From the NCBI GenBank assembly GCA_028285245.1, contig JANQPY010000063.1, positions 1 to 56,513 on the forward strand: a DNA stretch of 56,513 bases. Direction: 5' to 3'. Of this stretch, positions 24,146 to 33,248 are shown piece by piece (the stretch's first letter is position 1; each line of letters starts with the position of its first letter). The notes below the pieces were generated by a model. It searched no databases, was not told the origin of the DNA, and saw nothing but the letters and a program-made list of their open reading frames with translations. The stretch is from Gammaproteobacteria bacterium (lineage in GTDB: Bacteria; Pseudomonadota; Gammaproteobacteria; Steroidobacterales; GCA-2729495). The translations under genes and the position numbers were made by a program.

Positions 24146-25135
24146 TCAGGCGCTCGCGCCGGCTGCCTGAGGCCTGGCTTCTTGAGCGTCCTGCTCCAAA
24201 GCTTGCAGCGCTGCGGCGTGCCGTTCCTCGAAGAACTCCGGCCCGCCCAGATCAACCTCAAACAATCCCGACACCTCGGTCAGCTCCTCAATCAGCTTCG
24301 GGAGCAGGCTGGCGAGCACACTGGGTGACAACTGCACGCGCTGCTCGCCCAGCGCCAGCGCGCGGCGAACACAGGTTTGTGCATCCGGGCCGTAGAATAT
24401 GTCCGCTACAAGGCCGGCCACCGCGACACAATCCGCCAGCTGTGCATTCTCCGCGTCCACAGGCGTTTCCATCGGCTCGTGGCTGGCCAAAATAGCCTGG
24501 CAATACTGCATCGGCATCTTCCATCGGCTTGCCAGCCACGCGCCCGCGGCGGCGTGATCAATGCCGAATACCTTGATTTCGTGCGCAATCAACTTGCGAT
24601 GATCGCGTTGCTGTGGACCGATGCCTGCGTAGCCCGGCTCGCCCAGGCTATCGAGCGCGAGCATGCCGATGTCCTGCAGCAGCGCGCCCATGAAAACAGT
24701 TTCCGGCACCTTCAGGTGAATGTGGCGCGCCAGCAGGCGGCCGGCGGACGCTGCAGCTACGGAACGTGACCAGAACAGCTCCTGATCGAGGTTGGACTGG
24801 GTGGCTTCGTCACGCATCGAAGCGACTAGCGCAATGCTCAACGCGTTGCTGATGGTTGCGTCCAAACCAACCAGCGTGATTGCCTGACGCACCTCCAGTA
24901 TTTCCCGCCGTTGCCCATAGATTGGCGAGTTGCCCATGCGAATCAGCCTGGCGGCCAAACCCGGGTCCAGGCGGATGACGTCCGCGAAATCATTCATCGT
25001 TGCGGAACGGTCTTCTACCAGGGCCAGGATCTTCTCAGCCACGGTCGGCGGACTGGGCAAACGCTGGCACAACACCAGCTTCTCCAGGATGGGCTGAAAA
25101 CTCTCTGGCAGGCTAAGGGCTGAGGTCGACTGCAT
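24146..25135 (-). CDS. HDOD domain signalling protein
   Basis: Protein of 329 residues from ATG 25135; a TTG 33 nt upstream would add 11 unlikely residues. An HDOD domain covers about residues 20-225 (LPSPPTVAEKILALVEDRSA, ADVIRLDPGLAARLIRMGNS, MGALLQDIGMLALDSL, FGIDHAAAGAWLASRWKMP). In the region corresponding to the HD metal site it reads LLQDIG instead of HD, as normal for HDOD proteins, which lack phosphohydrolase activity. There is no EAL, GGDEF or kinase domain attached. HDOD proteins act in signalling, motility or DNA-uptake regulation; the specific role here is unknown. Confidence 0.9.
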   Translation of the reverse strand: MQSTSALSLPESFQPILEKLVLCQRLPSPPTVAEKILALVEDRSATMNDFADVIRLDPGLAARLIRMGNSPIYGQRREILEVRQAITLVGLDATISNALSIALVASMRDEATQSNLDQELFWSRSVAAASAGRLLARHIHLKVPETVFMGALLQDIGMLALDSLGEPGYAGIGPQQRDHRKLIAHEIKVFGIDHAAAGAWLASRWKMPMQYCQAILASHEPMETPVDAENAQLADCVAVAGLVADIFYGPDAQTCVRRALALGEQRVQLSPSVLASLLPKLIEELTEVSGLFEVDLGGPEFFEERHAAALQALEQDAQEARPQAAGASA

Positions 25136-25222
25136 AGGGCGTGCGCACCGTTCTTGGTATTTCAGCAATCTAATTGAGCCGCCAGTCGGTGACCAGAATT
25201 CTGGAGCAAAAGCGTGACCGAC

Positions 25223-25250
25223 TTAACGCCTCCGGCAAACGCGCTACACT
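25223..25250 (+). promoter_or_regulatory. Candidate sigma-70 promoter for the DUF937 gene
   Basis: TTAACG (25223-25228) and TACACT (25245-25250) match 4 of 6 bases each of the -35 and -10 consensus with a 16-bp spacer, about 100 bp before the DUF937 start. The region 25136-25350 between the divergent HDOD and DUF937 genes shows nothing else clear. Confidence 0.35.
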
Positions 25251-25350
25251 GCGACCTTACGAGGCACCCTGTCCCAGCCACGACGCGCCGCAGCTTGCGT
25301 CGGAGGCCAGGCTAACTGCCCGGCGACTAACAACAAAGAAGGGCATCAAC

Positions 25351-25752
25351 ATGGATCTCAAAGACATGGCAACACAGCTACTGGCCAGCAAGCTGGGCAG
25401 CAGCGGCAACACGGGCGCGCTCGGCGACGCGATCGAAAAACTGATTGGCGAAGGCAACCAGATGGACCTGCCAGGCATGCTGTCGCAACTCAACGGCGGC
25501 GGTCTTGGCGATGCGCTGCAAAGCTGGCTCGGTGATGGCGCCAACTCGGCGATCAGCGGCGCTCAGCTGGCCGGCGCATTGGGTCAGGACAAGATCAGCG
25601 CGTTCGCCAAAGCTGTGGGTATAGACAACGATACGGCAGGCAATGCCCTGGCCGACGCGCTACCGCAGCTCATCGACAAGAACAGCAGCGGCGGGAACCT
25701 GCTCAGCTCCTTAGGCGGCCTCTCTGGATTGGCGTCGAAGCTGGGCCGCTAA
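25351..25752 (+). CDS. DUF937 (YidB-like) protein
   Basis: Small protein of 133 residues from ATG 25351, with AAGAAGGG upstream; the longer frame from 25174 is not supported. It is rich in Gly, Leu, Ala and Ser, with repeated short motifs (LLASKLGSSGNTGALGDAIE, MLSQLNGGGLGDALQSWLGD, AGALGQDKISAFAKAVGID, GGLSGLASKLGR). This matches the DUF937/YidB type, whose function is unknown. It has no signal peptide. It stands alone between the divergent HDOD gene and the convergent ntrX. Confidence 0.85.
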   Translation: MDLKDMATQLLASKLGSSGNTGALGDAIEKLIGEGNQMDLPGMLSQLNGGGLGDALQSWLGDGANSAISGAQLAGALGQDKISAFAKAVGIDNDTAGNALADALPQLIDKNSSGGNLLSSLGGLSGLASKLGR

Positions 25753-25848
25753 GTCAGCGTTTGTCGACCTTAGCCTGATCAGGCAGGCGTAACCCGGCGC
25801 GATCGGGGCTTCACAACGAGGTACCGACCCGGCTGAAGCTGTTTGAGC

Positions 25849-27219
25849 TTAGTCGTCGGCAATGTTGCGGAAGTTAATGCCTAATGAACGCAACTTCCGG
25901 TAGAGATGCGTGCGCTCCATGCCAACGCGCTTGGCGAGCTGCCCGACTTTACCGCCGCTGAGCTTTAGCTGCTCCATCAGGTATGCGCGCTCAAACTGCT
26001 CCCGAGCCTCGCGTAGCGGCAAGGACAGCAAATCCTGCTTCACCAGCGGGCCGCTCGGTGCCTCTGCCGTCACTAACATGGCCTCGATTTCGGCCAAGCC
26101 GACTTCTTCCGGACCCTCCGCCAACAGCACACGCCGGACCAGTCGCTTGAGTTCGTCCAGGTTACCGGGCCAGGGATAGTTGCGCAGACGATTCTGAGCA
26201 GGGACAGCAAACCGCCGGTAAGGCAGCTCCTCGGTCTCAACCAGGCGTTCGACGAACTGCCGCAATAAATCGGATATGTCTTCGGGGTGCTCTCTCAGCG
26301 CGGGCACGGCCACGTGCAGCGAGCCTAGCCGCTCGATCAGTGCCTCCGATACGCCGGCCCCTTTTGGATCACGCCAGGTTTCCGGCTTGAGCGCAGCAAG
26401 CATCCGGCACCGCACCGGCTGTTGCTCAGTTGCACCGACCGGGCAATAGCTCCCGGACTCGAGTGCCCCCAGCAACAGGCGCTGCAGTGACGGACAAAGC
26501 GCCTCGACCGAGTTGATGAACAGCATGCCGCTACCGGCCTGTGCCAGGAAACCGGGTGCGGAGCCCTGACCGGAAGCCACGGACCCGTAAAGCTGGCTGG
26601 CTGCATTCTCATCCGCAACCGCCGCCGATACGAGCTTGACGAACGGCGCATCCGGATTGGGTCCGACACTGTGCATGTAGCGGGCGACGGCGGCCCGGCC
26701 AGAGCCAGGTTCGCCGATCAGCAGAGCAGGAGCCGGATGCTCGGCGAGAGACGCCGCCGCCTGGCGTAGCGCCTGAATCTTGCGGCTCTTACCCAGCGGC
26801 TCTTGCAGACCCGGGAGGGCCTGATCACCGGCCCGGTAGCGGCGCCGGCGGTCACTCTCGAGGGCCCGTTCCACCGTGCGTAGCAGCTTCTGCAGCGACA
26901 ACGGCTTCTCCACGAAATCGACGGCGCCCAGACGCGTTGCCTCCACTGCAGTTTCCACCGTGCCATGACCGGACATGACAACGACCGGGCAGGATGTTTC
27001 GCCACTGTCGTTCCATTCAGTCAGCAGACTGATGCCATCAATGTCAGGCATCCAGATATCCAGCAGCACAAGATCCGGAGACGTGCTGCTCATTCGTGCG
27101 CGCGCCTCACTCCCGTCCCCCGCTGTGACGACACTGTAACCCTCGTCCGACAGAATCTCGTCTATCAGCGTGCGAATATCCTGCTCGTCATCAACAACGA
27201 GAATGTTTGGGGCTTTCAT
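25849..27219 (-). CDS. ntrX: NtrX response regulator with a degenerate AAA+ domain
   Basis: Partner of NtrY, 456 residues. The receiver domain is intact: acidic pair D10-D11, phosphate acceptor D54 (LVLLDIWMPD), S83 and K105. The central domain aligns with sigma-54 activators but has lost key residues: Walker A reads GEPGSGRAA with R175 at the lysine position, the GAFTGA loop is absent (SVASGQGS at about 213-220), and Walker B reads LFINSV where LFLDEI is usual. So ATP hydrolysis and sigma-54 contact are unlikely. The C-terminal Fis-type HTH (GQLAKRVGMERTHLYRKLRS) is intact. It probably acts as a DNA-binding regulator only. Other NtrX proteins lacking GAFTGA are known. It overlaps ntrY by 4 nt. 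Confidence 0.93.
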   Translation of the reverse strand: MKAPNILVVDDEQDIRTLIDEILSDEGYSVVTAGDGSEARARMSSTSPDLVLLDIWMPDIDGISLLTEWNDSGETSCPVVVMSGHGTVETAVEATRLGAVDFVEKPLSLQKLLRTVERALESDRRRRYRAGDQALPGLQEPLGKSRKIQALRQAAASLAEHPAPALLIGEPGSGRAAVARYMHSVGPNPDAPFVKLVSAAVADENAASQLYGSVASGQGSAPGFLAQAGSGMLFINSVEALCPSLQRLLLGALESGSYCPVGATEQQPVRCRMLAALKPETWRDPKGAGVSEALIERLGSLHVAVPALREHPEDISDLLRQFVERLVETEELPYRRFAVPAQNRLRNYPWPGNLDELKRLVRRVLLAEGPEEVGLAEIEAMLVTAEAPSGPLVKQDLLSLPLREAREQFERAYLMEQLKLSGGKVGQLAKRVGMERTHLYRKLRSLGINFRNIADD

Positions 27220-29441
27220 GCGCGTTCTCTCTGCAGGTCTGTAATTCTCTCCCCACCATCGCGAGATGGGGACTTAAGCGACGGCTTCAGCGGCAAACGC
27301 ACCCGGATGCGTGCACCGCCACTCTCTGGATTCTCCGCGGTTACGGAACCGCCATGCTCTTCCACCAGCTTCTTTACAATCGCGAGCCCGAGACCGCTGC
27401 CCTTCGGCTTGGTGGTCACGTAAGGCTCAAAAATTTCATCGAGTTCGTCGGTCAGAATTCCCGGGCCATTATCTGCCACTTCCAGCAGCGCCGAGGTCTG
27501 ATCGGGCAACCGGGATGTCGCAACAACGATACGCGCGTTCGCGTGGCCGTCCAGCGCCTCTTGCGCGTTGCGCAGAAGATTGTGCAGCAGCTGGCGAAGC
27601 CGGCCAGCATCTGCCATCAGCTGCGGCAGCTCTGCATCCAGAGACAGGTCCAGTGCCGGACCTGATTCCCGCGACTGATACAGGAAGGAAACTTCGCGTA
27701 CGAGTTGATTCAGATCGATCTCCGCAATGGCCAGCTCCGGCGCCCGTGCGTACTCGCTGAACGCATTGACCATGTCACGCATCGCCTCAACCTGCTGCAC
27801 GATGGTACTGGTCGCCCGGTCCAGGACTTCCGCCTCCAGGTCCTGCATACCGCCGAGATATCGACGGCGAATTCTCTCCGCGGAAAGCTGAATCGGCGTC
27901 AACGGGTTCTTGATCTCATGTGCCAGCCGTCGGGCCACTTCACCCCAGGCGGCGTCCCGCTGGGCCTGGAGTAGCGCCGTAATGTCATCAAAGACCAGTA
28001 TCTGCCCGGCGGTTTGGTCGGGCTCCGCGGGCAACCGTGTCGCTGCGCAAACCAGCACACGCCGCCCGGTATCACCGCGCAACGATAACTGTTCGCGCCA
28101 GCCGTCTGAGTCGAATTCACCGCGCGCCTCGATCGCGTCGATAAATTCGGTTAGCAGGCTGTTGCCCTCGGCCAGGTCCGTGATCTGCAGGCCTGAACTG
28201 GCCGATAAATTGACGCCAAGTATCTGGCCGGCGGCTTCGTTCGCGATGCGAATTGATCCGTCGCCTTCCAGCACGATGACGCCGGTCGACAGCCGCGCGA
28301 GAATCGCTGCCAGCCGCGCCCGCTCGCGCTCAACCAACTGAGCGCTGGCGCGCGCCGCCTCGCGGGCTGACGCCAGACGCTGGGTCATATCGTTGAACGA
28401 ATCAATGAGAAAGCTGACTTCGTCGTGACCGGAAACCGGCAAGCGCGACTCCAGATCGCCGGCGGCGACGGCGCGCGTGCCGGCGGCCAGCGATTGAATT
28501 GGCGCGACCAGACGCCGGGCGAAAAAGAACGCCCCATAGGCAGCGGCCAGAAATGACAGCAGCACCACAAGCGTCAGCGTAAAGATAAAACTGTTGCGCA
28601 GCGGTTCGCGCAGGAATGTCAGTTCACCGTAGCGCGTGAAGCTCTGCTCTACGGAATCCGCAAGGGTCCCCAGCCGGCCGCCGAGCGGGTAAATCGCCTG
28701 AACCAGCAACACGTCGTCGCCCGGCCTCGTTGGCGGCACGAGCACCGCTGCACGAATCCGGTAGTTGCCGTCGGCAACGGGATCAAGCCCGACGTAAGTA
28801 CCGGAGCGCCGCACCCGGAGCAGCATGTCATCAACCGGAAGTTCGGGAAACTTGCCCGCCGGATCCAAAGCGCTGGTAGCAATGATGCGCGCGGCGTCAC
28901 CGAAGACGGTGACTTCCAACGCGTCTGCCTCACGCCGCAGGCCGCTCAATCGACCGATCATCTCCAGGGGCGTGGCGCCGGCAAGCGCGCGAGCGATGCT
29001 GCGGGTCTTAAGGAGATCATCCCGCAACCGTCCGTCCAGCGATTCCCGGCTCAGCTCTAGCGCGTCACCCAGTCCGGTCTCCAACTGCACATCGAACCAG
29101 TTGTCGATCCCCTGATTCAGAAACTGGACGGCAAAAAACCAAACCACAAGCAGCGGCGCGATAGACAGGCCGACGAACGCGGCCAGCATCCGGGCTTTCA
29201 AACGGGCGCCCGGTTCCCGGATGCGGTAGTCGCGCCACAGGCGTGCCAGGTTGGTCACAATCAGTAGCAGCAGCACGGCTGCCGCCAGCGCATTAATCAG
29301 CAGCAGTAAGTCATTTAGCCGTCCGAACTGTTCCGGATCCTGCGACGTGCGGCTGAGCAAACCCAGCGCAGCTAATCCCAGCAACAGGGCGATACCCGAT
29401 GCCAGTCCGGTGAGTAAACGCCTTACTCGCTTAGCTTCCAT
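27216..29441 (-). CDS. ntrY: NtrY membrane histidine kinase
   Basis: Sensor kinase of the NtrYX system, about 741 residues from ATG 29441; a GTG at 29450 would add three. The N-terminal membrane part has two or three helices (GIALLLGLAALGLL, LLLLINALAAAVLLLLIV, AFVGLSIAPLLVVWFFAV), a periplasmic loop, and another helix near 290-310. HAMP (RRLVAPIQSLAAGTRAVAAG) and PAS domains follow, then the H-box RRLAHEIKNPLTPIQ, N-box LLHNLLRNAQEAL, and G-boxes DNGPGI and GSGLGLAIVKK. All catalytic motifs look intact, unlike those in the partner NtrX. It overlaps the DUF4390 gene at its start and ntrX at its end. Confidence 0.96.
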   Translation of the reverse strand: MEAKRVRRLLTGLASGIALLLGLAALGLLSRTSQDPEQFGRLNDLLLLINALAAAVLLLLIVTNLARLWRDYRIREPGARLKARMLAAFVGLSIAPLLVVWFFAVQFLNQGIDNWFDVQLETGLGDALELSRESLDGRLRDDLLKTRSIARALAGATPLEMIGRLSGLRREADALEVTVFGDAARIIATSALDPAGKFPELPVDDMLLRVRRSGTYVGLDPVADGNYRIRAAVLVPPTRPGDDVLLVQAIYPLGGRLGTLADSVEQSFTRYGELTFLREPLRNSFIFTLTLVVLLSFLAAAYGAFFFARRLVAPIQSLAAGTRAVAAGDLESRLPVSGHDEVSFLIDSFNDMTQRLASAREAARASAQLVERERARLAAILARLSTGVIVLEGDGSIRIANEAAGQILGVNLSASSGLQITDLAEGNSLLTEFIDAIEARGEFDSDGWREQLSLRGDTGRRVLVCAATRLPAEPDQTAGQILVFDDITALLQAQRDAAWGEVARRLAHEIKNPLTPIQLSAERIRRRYLGGMQDLEAEVLDRATSTIVQQVEAMRDMVNAFSEYARAPELAIAEIDLNQLVREVSFLYQSRESGPALDLSLDAELPQLMADAGRLRQLLHNLLRNAQEALDGHANARIVVATSRLPDQTSALLEVADNGPGILTDELDEIFEPYVTTKPKGSGLGLAIVKKLVEEHGGSVTAENPESGGARIRVRLPLKPSLKSPSRDGGERITDLQRERA

Positions 29442-30025
29442 GCGTACCACTTGCTGTTCAGGCGAAAGCTATCGCCCCATAGCTGCATCAACCTCAGGGG
29501 GCCGGGCAGCGTGTTCTGGTCGAGCACCGCGCGCAGCCGAATGCCGTACTGGCTGCCCGGCTCGAGCAGCGACGCGTCGATGATCGGAACTCCCTCGACG
29601 CTGCCAAGCGCAGTCAGTGCGGAAAACAGCGTCGCGTACGAAGACTGCTCACCGCTGTTCAGACTCTGCAGCACATAGCGTTGACTCAAAGGCTGGTAGC
29701 TGAGCTGGTAGTCATTCTTGAGACGGGCCACGTCTGCGTCAGGAAAAAATCGTCGCCTGCGGGAGATTTCGACCTGCAGCTGAATCGTCAGCTCGACGCC
29801 ACTGTCCAGCGCTTCCAGGGCTTTGTCGCCAAGGTCGTAGTCGATACGCGCATCCAGGTAGTAGACACCCTCGGCTAACCTGGCGGTGGCTTTGCGAATT
29901 TCAAAGCTGCCACCCGCCGCTACCGCCGATGTTGGGAAGCCCAGGAACAACAGGAACAAAACCGGGAGTATTCCGGAAGTGGCTGCCTGGGCAGCAGGCT
30001 TAAGCTGTATTGGGCTGGCTGACAT
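29423..30025 (-). CDS. DUF4390 exported protein
   Basis: Protein of 200 residues with an N-terminal signal or anchor (GILPVLFLLFLGFPTSAVAA, about 18-37). The mature part contains the DUF4390 pattern FEIRKATARLAEGVYYLDAR, IDYDLGDKALEALDSGVELT and PLRLMQLWGDSFRLNSKWYA. Function unknown, but this gene stands between rsmB and ntrY in many Gammaproteobacteria, so a link to the periplasmic sensing of NtrY is plausible. It lies 19 bp after rsmB, and its end overlaps the start of ntrY. Confidence 0.9.
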   Translation of the reverse strand: MSASPIQLKPAAQAATSGILPVLFLLFLGFPTSAVAAGGSFEIRKATARLAEGVYYLDARIDYDLGDKALEALDSGVELTIQLQVEISRRRRFFPDADVARLKNDYQLSYQPLSQRYVLQSLNSGEQSSYATLFSALTALGSVEGVPIIDASLLEPGSQYGIRLRAVLDQNTLPGPLRLMQLWGDSFRLNSKWYAWKLSE

Positions 30026-30044
30026 GAAGCACCAAAGCGTGCCG

Positions 30045-31370
30045 TCAAGCAGCCCGCTTTTTGATTAAAGCATAATAGAAGCCGTCCATTGCGCCGGCTC
30101 CCGGCAAGATGGTCTGGCCCGGGCCCTGGCAGTCATCTGCGACCGCGGATTGCGGCAGGCCGGTCGCCACGATATCCGCGTCCGCGCGACCCTGCTGGAA
30201 ACCCGCCACAACATCCTGGTTCTCTGCGCGCAGCACCGAACAGGTTGCGTAGAGCAGGCGTCCGCCGGGCCGCAGCACGGCCCACAGCGAGGCCAGCAAT
30301 TCATGCTGTGCTTGCGCAAAGCGTTCAAGATCCGTTGCCCGCCGCAAGAAGCGGATATCTGGATGGCGCCGGATTACCCCCGTTGCCGAACAGGGCGCAT
30401 CGAGCAAAATCGCATCGAACTGATTGCCGTCCCACCAGTCATCGGTTTTTCTGGCGTCTGCCGCGATCACCGTGGCGCGCTGTCCAAGCCTGGACAGGTT
30501 GGCCTCCACCATCGCGAGCCGGTCTGCATCAGCATCCAGAGCCACAAGCTCAAGCTCGTCGCCGCCGATTTCCAGCAAGTGATTCGCTTTACCCCCGGGC
30601 GCAGCACAGGCATCGAGCACGCGCTCGCCAGGCTCAGCCTTGAGTATCGGCGCCGCCAGCTGAGCCCCCGCATCCTGCACGCTAAGTTCGCCCTCGGCGA
30701 AACCTGGCAGCGCATCAACGCCCACCGCGTCAGCGAGGCGCAGGGCTCCGGGTACATGGTCGGATTCGCTTGCGTCCAGCCCCGCATCCGCGAGTCGCAG
30801 CTGAGCCTCGGCCACGGTTGTGCGGCAGCGATTCACGCGCAGCCATAGCGGCGGCTGAACCTGATTGGCGGCAAGCATGTCTCGCCAGGCCGTTGGCCAG
30901 TCTCTCCGGATCGCCTGAACCAGCCAGTCGGGATGTGCGTAGCGCGCGCTGTCGTCCTCATTGACACGCGCGAGTAACGCATCTCGCTCGCGCTGAAAAC
31001 GCCGCAGAGTTGCGTTCACCAAACCAGCACCGTGGCGCCGGTTAAGTTTTCGCGTCGTCTCAACGGCTGCCGACACCGAGGCGTAGCCCGGCGCATGACC
31101 CTCGCTGAGTTCAAACAACCCTACCGACAGCACAGCCTCCAGGATTCGATCCTGACGCCGCAGGCGGCGATCGAGCATTGCGTTAATCAGCGCCCGGTGC
31201 CGCCAGTGCCAGCGCAGCGCGCCAAAGGCCAGGGCCTGCGCCTGGGCTTGCTCGCGGGCCGGTAGCGGCGGACCTTCAGCCAGCGCATGATCAAGCCGCT
31301 TACCCGACGCCAGCACAGCATCCACAGCGCGTGCAGCAGCGACCCGGCTTGCGACACCCTCGGTCGCCAT
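30045..31370 (-). CDS. rsmB: 16S rRNA m5C967 methyltransferase
   Basis: RsmB (Sun/Fmu), which methylates C967 of 16S rRNA, 441 residues from ATG 31370. The longer frame to 31475 reads into fmt and is not needed. An N-terminal NusB-like helical domain (AARAVDAVLASGKRLDHALA ... LNRRHGAGLVNATLRRF) is followed by the Rossmann methyltransferase domain with SAM motif LDACAAPGGKANHLLEI. The two cysteines of the m5C mechanism are in LLDAPCSATGVIRRHPDI and LYATCSVLRAENQDVV. It starts 2 bp after the fmt stop, so the two are translated together. Confidence 0.97.
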   Translation of the reverse strand: MATEGVASRVAAARAVDAVLASGKRLDHALAEGPPLPAREQAQAQALAFGALRWHWRHRALINAMLDRRLRRQDRILEAVLSVGLFELSEGHAPGYASVSAAVETTRKLNRRHGAGLVNATLRRFQRERDALLARVNEDDSARYAHPDWLVQAIRRDWPTAWRDMLAANQVQPPLWLRVNRCRTTVAEAQLRLADAGLDASESDHVPGALRLADAVGVDALPGFAEGELSVQDAGAQLAAPILKAEPGERVLDACAAPGGKANHLLEIGGDELELVALDADADRLAMVEANLSRLGQRATVIAADARKTDDWWDGNQFDAILLDAPCSATGVIRRHPDIRFLRRATDLERFAQAQHELLASLWAVLRPGGRLLYATCSVLRAENQDVVAGFQQGRADADIVATGLPQSAVADDCQGPGQTILPGAGAMDGFYYALIKKRAA

Positions 31371-31372
31371 GC

Positions 31373-32320
31373 TTAAACGCCCAGCACTTGCCCGGCAAGC
31401 GAGCGGCCGCGGGCGAAATCGCCGGCCGGCAATCGTTTGCGGCCCGCGAGCTGGAGTTCCAATACACGCAGGCAACCCATTCCAGTCTGGACGATCAGGT
31501 CGTCTGCATCAGCGCTGACGATTTCACCTGGTATGGCAGAAGTCGAGCTCGCCGTAATAGGTTCGGCCCGCCAGATCCGCAGCCGTTTGCCCGTGATGGT
31601 GGTCTCCGCCACGGGGCGCGGATGGTAAGCGCGCACCATGCGCGCTATGCGGCGCGCGTCTTGCTGCCAGTCAATCACGGCATCCGCTTTGTCGATGCGA
31701 CCGGCGTAGGTCGCACCCGCGGCTGGCTGCGGCACAGGCTGCAACCGGCCAGCAACGATGTCGTCCAATTGCTCGGCCAGCAGACTGGCGCCGAGTTCGG
31801 CCAGCCGGTCATGCAGATCGCCGGCCGTATCGCCCGGCCCTATCGGCGTCTCTTCAGTGGCGTAAACCGGGCCCGTGTCCAGGGTTTGCTCCAGCTGCAT
31901 CAGACTTACCCCGGTCTTTGCATCACCGGCCAGCACAGCCGCCTGAATGGGCGCTGCACCGCGCCAGCGCGGCAGCAGCGATGCGTGCACATTTATACAG
32001 CCACGCGTCGGCAACTCGAGCACTGCGGCCGAAAGAATCTGGCCGTATGCCACGACCACGAGGAGATCGGGATGCAGCGCTGCCAACGCCTCAATGGCAT
32101 CGGCCGAACGCATGGACTCGGGCTGCAGGACGCGGTACTGATGCCGGGTTGCCTCGGCTTTGACCGGACCTGGCCGGATCTCGCGGCCACGCCCGGCTGG
32201 GCGATCAGGCTGCGTCAATACGCCGACGACTTCGTGCCGGCTGGCAGCCACCGCTTGCAAACTGGGCACAGCGAAATCCGGTGACCCCGCGAAAACAATG
32301 CGGCCTGCTCTCGGACCCAT
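31373..32320 (-). CDS. fmt: Methionyl-tRNA formyltransferase
   Basis: Formylates initiator Met-tRNA with 10-formyl-THF, 315 residues. The N-terminal catalytic domain shows RIVFAGSPDFAVPSLQAV, the signature CINVHASLLPRWRGAAPIQ (catalytic Asn and His) and GVSLMQLEQTLDTGPVY. The C-terminal OB-type domain spans about 205-305. It works together with def, whose gene lies upstream on the same strand. The 184-bp gap between them (32321-32504) holds nothing I can support, which is longer than the usual tight def-fmt spacing. Confidence 0.98.
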   Translation of the reverse strand: MGPRAGRIVFAGSPDFAVPSLQAVAASRHEVVGVLTQPDRPAGRGREIRPGPVKAEATRHQYRVLQPESMRSADAIEALAALHPDLLVVVAYGQILSAAVLELPTRGCINVHASLLPRWRGAAPIQAAVLAGDAKTGVSLMQLEQTLDTGPVYATEETPIGPGDTAGDLHDRLAELGASLLAEQLDDIVAGRLQPVPQPAAGATYAGRIDKADAVIDWQQDARRIARMVRAYHPRPVAETTITGKRLRIWRAEPITASSTSAIPGEIVSADADDLIVQTGMGCLRVLELQLAGRKRLPAGDFARGRSLAGQVLGV

Positions 32321-32504
32321 ATGCGCGCGGCGGACTAGTGTCCTGTTGCGGGAACAATCGGGGCACGTCGGCGGCGGATCTTCTTCGCTGGCGAAGCGCG
32401 GCGGCGAGTCAGAGCGAGGCGATGGCGAGAAGTTGTAACCAGGCCAGATGCAACAAGGACGCGCCGGGTGCGCTGACTGGCTTGGGGCTCAGGCACTGGA
32501 TTGC

Positions 32505-33032
32505 CTAGATAGCGGGCGCAACGGCGCTGCCGTCGTCGCGGCGGCGCGTTTTGCTCAGGCGTTTGCGCAGTCGCTGCTGCTTGAGCGATGACAGGTAATC
32601 AACGAACAGCTTGCCATCGAGATGGTCCATCTCATGCTGGATACACACGGCGAGCAACCCATCGGCGTCCATCTCAAACGTCTCGCCTTCCCGGTTGAGC
32701 GCGCGCACGCGAATCTGCTCCGCGCGGCTGACCGTCTCCGTATAGCCGGGTACCGACAGGCAACCCTCCTCGCTGTCACAGTCGCCCTCGGTTGCCACGA
32801 GCTGGGGATTAATGAAGCAAAGCGGCGCCTCACGATTTTCGGTGCAATCCACCACCAGCACCCGCTTGTGGACATCCACCTGCGTCGCCGCGAGCCCGAT
32901 ACCGGGCGCGGCGTACATGGTCTCAAACAGGTCGTCCACCAGGCGTTGAATCTCCGCGTCCACGGTCTCCACAGGCACCGCTTTGGTGCGGAGACGCGGG
33001 TCCGGGTATTCGAGGATATTCAGGATCGCCAT
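32505..33032 (-). CDS. def: Peptide deformylase
   Basis: Removes the N-formyl group from nascent proteins, 175 residues. All three motifs are present: GIGLAATQV (44-52), EGCLSVPG (89-96, metal ligand C91) and QHEMDHLDG (132-140, H133, E134, H137). The C-terminal tail is basic ([14 protein letters not shown]). It is divergent from the LysM-dprA series, and the 212-bp space between 33032 and 33245 also carries the leader of the LysM gene. Confidence 0.98.
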   Translation of the reverse strand: MAILNILEYPDPRLRTKAVPVETVDAEIQRLVDDLFETMYAAPGIGLAATQVDVHKRVLVVDCTENREAPLCFINPQLVATEGDCDSEEGCLSVPGYTETVSRAEQIRVRALNREGETFEMDADGLLAVCIQHEMDHLDGKLFVDYLSSLKQQRLRKRLSKTRRRDDGSAVAPAI

Positions 33033-33179
33033 GCTGCTTCCTTCACAGTTTCGCCTAGATCGCTATCAATGGCCGCTAATTTTATGATATATCGGCACAT
33101 AGACTGCTCAGGACACAGGTAGTTTCAGGGGTTTAGCCGAAGGTCCTGACCGCGTTGTTGTCGCGCTGCGGGATGCGCT

Positions 33180-33208
33180 GCGAGGAGTATAACAATGGGC
33201 CTCCTCGC
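33180..33208 (+). promoter_or_regulatory. Hairpin that hides the ribosome binding site of a leader peptide
   Basis: An 8-base arm GCGAGGAG (33180-33187) is exactly complementary to CTCCTCGC (33201-33208). The first arm contains the only strong SD sequence (GAGGAG) in front of the LysM gene, and the 13-nt loop holds the ATG of a short leader ORF. In RNA this would close the SD; opening it would allow leader translation and, by coupling, LysM translation. Confidence 0.55.
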
Positions 33209-33248
33209 GCCCGTCGCGCCATTGAACATAGGGATGGTCCCTCCATGA
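33195..33248 (+). CDS. Putative 17-residue leader peptide before the LysM gene
   Basis: ORF too short for normal gene calling: MGLLAPVAPLNIGMVPP, ATG at 33195, TGA at 33246-33248. A strong SD (GAGGAG, 33182-33187) lies at proper distance, and its stop overlaps the LysM start codon as ATGA (33245-33248). The last two codons are Pro-Pro, a context in which ribosomes are slow to terminate. The LysM gene has only a weak SD of its own (AGGGATGG), so coupled translation is likely. No family is known, and expression is not shown. Confidence 0.5.
   Translation: MGLLAPVAPLNIGMVPP

Noticed and set aside
31331..32284. Plus-strand open frame of 317 codons
   Set aside because: It lies fully antisense to fmt, whose family motifs are complete; the translated antisense has no recognisable domain.
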